This document shows positions 14,142 through 17,193 of a DNA stretch of 17,193 bases, in pieces (the first letter of the stretch is position 1; each line of letters starts with the position of its first letter). The notes beneath the pieces are model-generated. The model saw only the letters and a program-made list of their open reading frames with translations, searched no databases and was not told the origin of the DNA. The translations under genes were made by a program, and so were the position numbers. The stretch covers positions 1 through 17,193 of the forward strand of contig JAQXNW010000056.1 of NCBI GenBank assembly GCA_029098205.1, written 5' to 3'. This DNA is from Eubacteriales bacterium (GTDB lineage: Bacteria > Bacillota > Clostridia > Peptostreptococcales > Anaerovoracaceae).

Positions 14142-15365
14142 ATGGGCAAGAAAGAATATAAGAAAATTGTACTGGCATATTCCGGCGGACTGGATACATC
14201 GGTTATCATTCCGTGGCTGAAAGAGAATTATAATAATCCGGAGATCATTGCGGTCTGCGCGAACGTCGGACAGGGAGACGAGCTGGACGGTCTGGAAGAG
14301 AAGGCCATCAAAACAGGCGCGTCGAAGCTGATTGTCGCGGATCTCACCGATGAAATGGTTGACGATGTCGTGATTCCTTCCCTTAAGATGGGCGCGAAGT
14401 ATGAAACATATCTTCTGGGAACCGCCTTTGCCCGTCCGGTCATCGGAAAGAAGCTGGCGGAAATCGCTCTTTCGGAGGGCGCGGACGCGATTGCGCACGG
14501 CGCTACAGGAAAAGGAAATGACCAGGTTCGTTTCGAGCTTGCGATCAAGCGTTTTGCTCCGAATATGCCGATTATCGCGCCTTGGCGTGAGTGGGATATC
14601 CGTTCCCGCGATCAGGAAATCGACTATGCGGAAGCGCACCATGTGCCTCTTCGCGTAAGCCGGGAAACAAGCTATTCGAAGGACAAGAACATCTGGCATC
14701 TGAGCCATGAGGGTCTGGATCTGGAGGATCCTTCGAACGAGCCGAAGTATGAGGAGCCGGGATTTCTGGAAATGGGCGTATCACCGATTCAGGCTCCGGA
14801 TGAACCGACATACATCACGCTGGACTTTGAGGCCGGCGCTCCGACCGCGTTTAACGGAGAGAAGATGAAGGCATCGGATATCATCCGCAAGCTGAATGAG
14901 GTCGGCGGCGCGAACGGAATCGGCATCATCGACATCGTTGAAAACCGTCTGGTCGGCATGAAGGATCGCGGCGTATACGAGACTCCGGGAGGAACGATTC
15001 TTTACTTTGCCCATGCGCAGCTTGAGATGCTGACGGTGGATAAGGAAACGCTCCACGAGAAGGAAAAACTGGCTGTTGATTACGCAGACCTGATTTATAA
15101 CGGCAAATGGTATTCGCCGCTTCAGGAAGCGCTCACCGCTTTCGCGAATGAGGCGGATAAATATGTGACCGGAACGGTGAAGCTCAAGCTGTACAAAGGA
15201 AATATCATTCCGGCCGGAACTACTTCCCCGTATTCGCTGTACTCCGAAGACCTGGTAACGTTCGGAGAGAGCGACTACGACCAGAAGCAGGCGGAAGGAT
15301 TCATTAATCTTTGGGGACTTCCGATCAAGGTACAGGCGCTTCGGGAGCAGGGAAAACTGAAATAA
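14142..15365 (+). CDS. argG: Argininosuccinate synthase
   Basis: A 407-residue cytoplasmic enzyme that joins citrulline and aspartate with ATP to give argininosuccinate, AMP and pyrophosphate, the penultimate step of arginine synthesis. The N-terminal PP-loop ATP site is SGGLDTS (14-20). The conserved HGATGKGNDQVRFE begins at H119, and the citrulline/aspartate-binding part continues through APWREWDIRSRDQEIDYA. The length fits the family's roughly 400 residues. ATG 14142 is preceded by AGGAAGGAG (14124-14132). An ARG-box-like site in the leader suggests arginine repression. argH, its usual neighbour, does not follow; carA begins 161 bases downstream instead, so the genes for carbamoyl phosphate and for citrulline use are placed together. 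Confidence 0.98.
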   Translation: MGKKEYKKIVLAYSGGLDTSVIIPWLKENYNNPEIIAVCANVGQGDELDGLEEKAIKTGASKLIVADLTDEMVDDVVIPSLKMGAKYETYLLGTAFARPVIGKKLAEIALSEGADAIAHGATGKGNDQVRFELAIKRFAPNMPIIAPWREWDIRSRDQEIDYAEAHHVPLRVSRETSYSKDKNIWHLSHEGLDLEDPSNEPKYEEPGFLEMGVSPIQAPDEPTYITLDFEAGAPTAFNGEKMKASDIIRKLNEVGGANGIGIIDIVENRLVGMKDRGVYETPGGTILYFAHAQLEMLTVDKETLHEKEKLAVDYADLIYNGKWYSPLQEALTAFANEADKYVTGTVKLKLYKGNIIPAGTTSPYSLYSEDLVTFGESDYDQKQAEGFINLWGLPIKVQALREQGKLK

Positions 15366-15391
15366 TCGAGATCTTTCAGAAGGATTTTCCG

Positions 15392-15444
15392 AGCGGAGGG
15401 GCAGAGCGGACGCGTAAGAGCGGGCACGCTTCTGCATCTCCGCT
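15392..15444 (+). terminator. Hairpin between argG and carA (terminator or leader structure)
   Basis: AGCGGAG (15392-15398) pairs with CTCCGCT (15438-15444). The stem continues inward after a G-T pair and one mismatch through GCAGA/TCTGC (15401-15405 with 15431-15435), with optional further pairs to 15408/15427. TTCCGAG occurs directly before or over both outer ends (15387-15393 and 15445-15451). No proper T run follows immediately, so termination is uncertain; a carA leader element is equally possible. Confidence 0.5.
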
Positions 15445-15526
15445 TTCCGAGAATTGAGAGACTTTCGTTTTTATAGCTTATTACCAGAAAACCGCAGCAG
15501 ATCGATGAAACAAAGGAGTACTTCGC

Positions 15527-16627
15527 ATGAAGGGAATACTATACCTGGAAGACGGAACTGTATTCAGAGGGAAGGGATTTGGGGCGCCGGGCACGAAGGT
15601 CGGCGAGCTTGTCTTCAATACGTCCATGACAGGATACCAGAGAATTATGACCGATCCTTCCTACAGCGAGCAGATCATTACGATGACCTATCCGCTTCAG
15701 GGAAATTACGGCGTGAACGATACGGACAACGAATCCGACCGGATTCACGCGTTCGGCATGGTTGTGAAGGATCTTTGCCAGAAACCGTCCAACTGGGCCT
15801 GCACAAAGACGCTGGACGAATGGCTGAAGGAGCAGAATGTTCCGGGTGTCTATGATGTAGATACGAGAGACATTACATCGAAGCTTCGGGATGAAGGTAA
15901 CATGAAATGCGTGATCTCGAATGAAAACAAGAGCCTCGATGAGCTTAAGGAGCTTTGCGCGAATACCGAGCTCCGCGGTGATCAGATGAAGAACGCGGGG
16001 ACGGATCACGAATACGAAATCAAGGCGGATCCGGAGAAATTCCGCGTCGCGGTGCTTGACCTCGGCGTTAAAAAAAGTATCCTGGACGAGCTTGTAAAGA
16101 GAGGATGTTCGCTTCGGGTATTTCCTTACGGAACGAAAGCGAAAAATATTCTTGCGATGAAACCGGACGGCGTATTCATCACGAACGGCCCGGGAGATCC
16201 GTCGGAAGCGAAAGAGGAGATTCTGATTACAGAGAAGCTGATTACAAACAGCAATTACGGCGAGAATCAGATGCCGATTATGGGTGTCTGCATGGGACAT
16301 CAGATGATTGCACTCGCCTGCGGCGGCAAGACCTTCAAGCTGAAATACGGACACCGCGGAGGAAACCATGGTGTGTTCGACAAGCTTACGGGCCGGAGTT
16401 ACATTGTTTCGCAGAACCACGGATACGCGGTGGATTCCGGAAGCGTCATTCTTAAGGGACTGGATGTTACGCATCTTAACCTGAACGACGGTACGGTAGA
16501 AGGAATGCAGCATATCCGGAAGCCGGTGTTCTCTGTGCAGTTCCATCCGGAAGCGAAACCGGGTCCGAACGACACGGGCTATCTGTTTGACCGATTTATT
16601 GATCTCATGAAAGGAGGCCGTCTGTAA
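15527..16627 (+). CDS. carA: Carbamoyl-phosphate synthase small subunit (glutaminase)
   Basis: A 366-residue glutamine amidotransferase subunit that releases ammonia from glutamine and channels it to CarB. The N-terminal CarA-specific half opens with YLEDGTVFRGKGFGAPG and contains NTSMTGYQ and DTRDITSKLRDEG. The C-terminal class I amidotransferase domain has ITNGPGDPSE (oxyanion region), the nucleophile C255 in GVCMGHQM, and the rest of the triad H340 and E342 in QFHPEA. Length and motifs are standard. ATG 15527 follows AAAGGAG (15512-15518) by 8 bases. The stop codon shares a base with the carB start, so the two subunits are translated together. Upstream, no clear PyrR or ARG box was seen. 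Confidence 0.98.
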   Translation: MKGILYLEDGTVFRGKGFGAPGTKVGELVFNTSMTGYQRIMTDPSYSEQIITMTYPLQGNYGVNDTDNESDRIHAFGMVVKDLCQKPSNWACTKTLDEWLKEQNVPGVYDVDTRDITSKLRDEGNMKCVISNENKSLDELKELCANTELRGDQMKNAGTDHEYEIKADPEKFRVAVLDLGVKKSILDELVKRGCSLRVFPYGTKAKNILAMKPDGVFITNGPGDPSEAKEEILITEKLITNSNYGENQMPIMGVCMGHQMIALACGGKTFKLKYGHRGGNHGVFDKLTGRSYIVSQNHGYAVDSGSVILKGLDVTHLNLNDGTVEGMQHIRKPVFSVQFHPEAKPGPNDTGYLFDRFIDLMKGGRL

Positions 16628-17193
16628 TGCCAAAGGATTTTACACTGGAGAAAGTATTAATTATCGGATCCGGCCCGATTGTGATTGGACAGGCGGCGGA
16701 ATTCGACTACGCCGGAACACAGGCGTGCAAGGCCATCACAGAAGAAGGTATTGAGACGATTCTGATCAACAGCAACCCGGCGACGATTATGACCGACAAC
16801 GGCATTGCGGACAAAGTCTACCTGGAGCCTTTGACAGAAGAAGCGGTTACGCGCGTCATTGAAAAAGAACGTCCGCAGGGCGTTCTCGCGGGCTTCGGCG
16901 GGCAGACGGGTCTTAACCTCGGAATGTCTCTGGAAGAAAAGGGCGTTTTCAAGAAATACGGCGTGAAACTTCTGGGCGTAAATAAAGAGAGCATTTACAA
17001 GGCGGAGGACCGGGAAGCGTTTAAGACGCTGATGGAAGAAATCCATGAGCCGATTCCGCCTAGCGGCATCGCTTCCAGCGTGGATGAGTGTCTGGAAATT
17101 GTGAAGGAGATCGGTTATCCGGTCATCATCCGTCCGGCGTATACGCTGGGCGGAACCGGAGGCGGCATTGCGAACAACGAGGAAGAACTGATC
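16627..17193 (+). CDS. carB: Carbamoyl-phosphate synthase large subunit (3' partial)
   Basis: The first 189 residues of the ammonia-dependent subunit, cut by the window end; the full protein is normally about 1,060 residues. It makes carbamoyl phosphate from bicarbonate, ammonia and two ATP. Visible are the N-terminal pre-ATP-grasp fold (KVLIIGSGPIVIGQAAEFDYAG, split around residue 20), NSNPATIMTDN, GVLAGFGGQTGLNL, and the start of the first ATP-grasp domain. R129 and R169 fall at the same numbers as the ATP-binding arginines of E. coli CarB, and RPAYTLGGTGGG is intact. The start ATG 16627 overlaps the carA stop as TAATG, with AAAGGAGG at 16610-16617 inside carA. The numbering agreement with E. 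coli shows no insertion or deletion so far. Confidence 0.97.
   Translation, partial: MPKDFTLEKVLIIGSGPIVIGQAAEFDYAGTQACKAITEEGIETILINSNPATIMTDNGIADKVYLEPLTEEAVTRVIEKERPQGVLAGFGGQTGLNLGMSLEEKGVFKKYGVKLLGVNKESIYKAEDREAFKTLMEEIHEPIPPSGIASSVDECLEIVKEIGYPVIIRPAYTLGGTGGGIANNEEELI

Noticed and set aside
15454..15483. Possible carA promoter (TTGAGA, 18-base spacer, TTATTA)
   Set aside because: Both hexamers are poor matches and there is no supporting feature; read-through from argG is as likely.
15539..16633. A 364-codon open frame on the - strand opposite carA
   Set aside because: carA on the + strand is intact with its catalytic triad; the antisense product has no domain features.

Overview
The window looks like chromosomal DNA of a Gram-positive anaerobe of the Clostridia, probably Lachnospiraceae-like. 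This is inferred from strong AAAGGAGG-type ribosome binding sites, sigma-A type promoters, intrinsic terminators, a two-subunit ABC exporter with unequal ATP sites, an M18 aminopeptidase, a Na/Pi-PhoU fusion and a SPASM-type radical SAM relative. Base composition is near half GC and looks even. All genes are on the + strand, and there is no tRNA, rRNA, CRISPR array, insertion sequence or phage gene. No gene-free stretch exceeds about 270 bases.

Layout. (1) 1-1201: the 3' end of a small membrane protein with a charged coiled-coil tail, overlapping a PAP2-type phosphatase gene. (2) 1235-6497: a consensus promoter, a 49-base near-perfect palindrome at the start point, a MarR-type regulator and two translationally coupled ABC exporter half-transporters, closed by two successive hairpins. 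This is a self-contained, probably autorepressed, drug or toxic-compound export operon. The first transporter carries a roughly 240-residue insert between TM1 and TM2. (3) 6557-8726: a metallo-beta-lactamase-fold hydrolase and an M18 aminopeptidase 40 bases apart. (4) 8800-10678: a TetR-type regulator, then a protein resembling the SPASM-type radical SAM family but lacking the CxxxCxxC cluster motif, then a terminator. (5) 10729-12632: a Na/Pi cotransporter with a PhoU-like C-terminal half, behind its own promoter. (6) 12764-13941: a solitary MreB/Mbl-type cell-shape gene with promoter and terminator. (7) 14015-17193: argG behind a promoter and an ARG-box-like site, then carA and the start of carB, whose product (carbamoyl phosphate) feeds arginine and pyrimidine synthesis.

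The most unusual items are the cluster-less radical SAM-like protein at 9566-10624, the palindrome that also reads as a start-site hairpin with a T run at 1265-1319, and the large extracellular insert in the first ABC subunit. Small tandem duplications lie just after several genes. Family assignments come from reading motifs by eye and from memory of the families; no database search was run.
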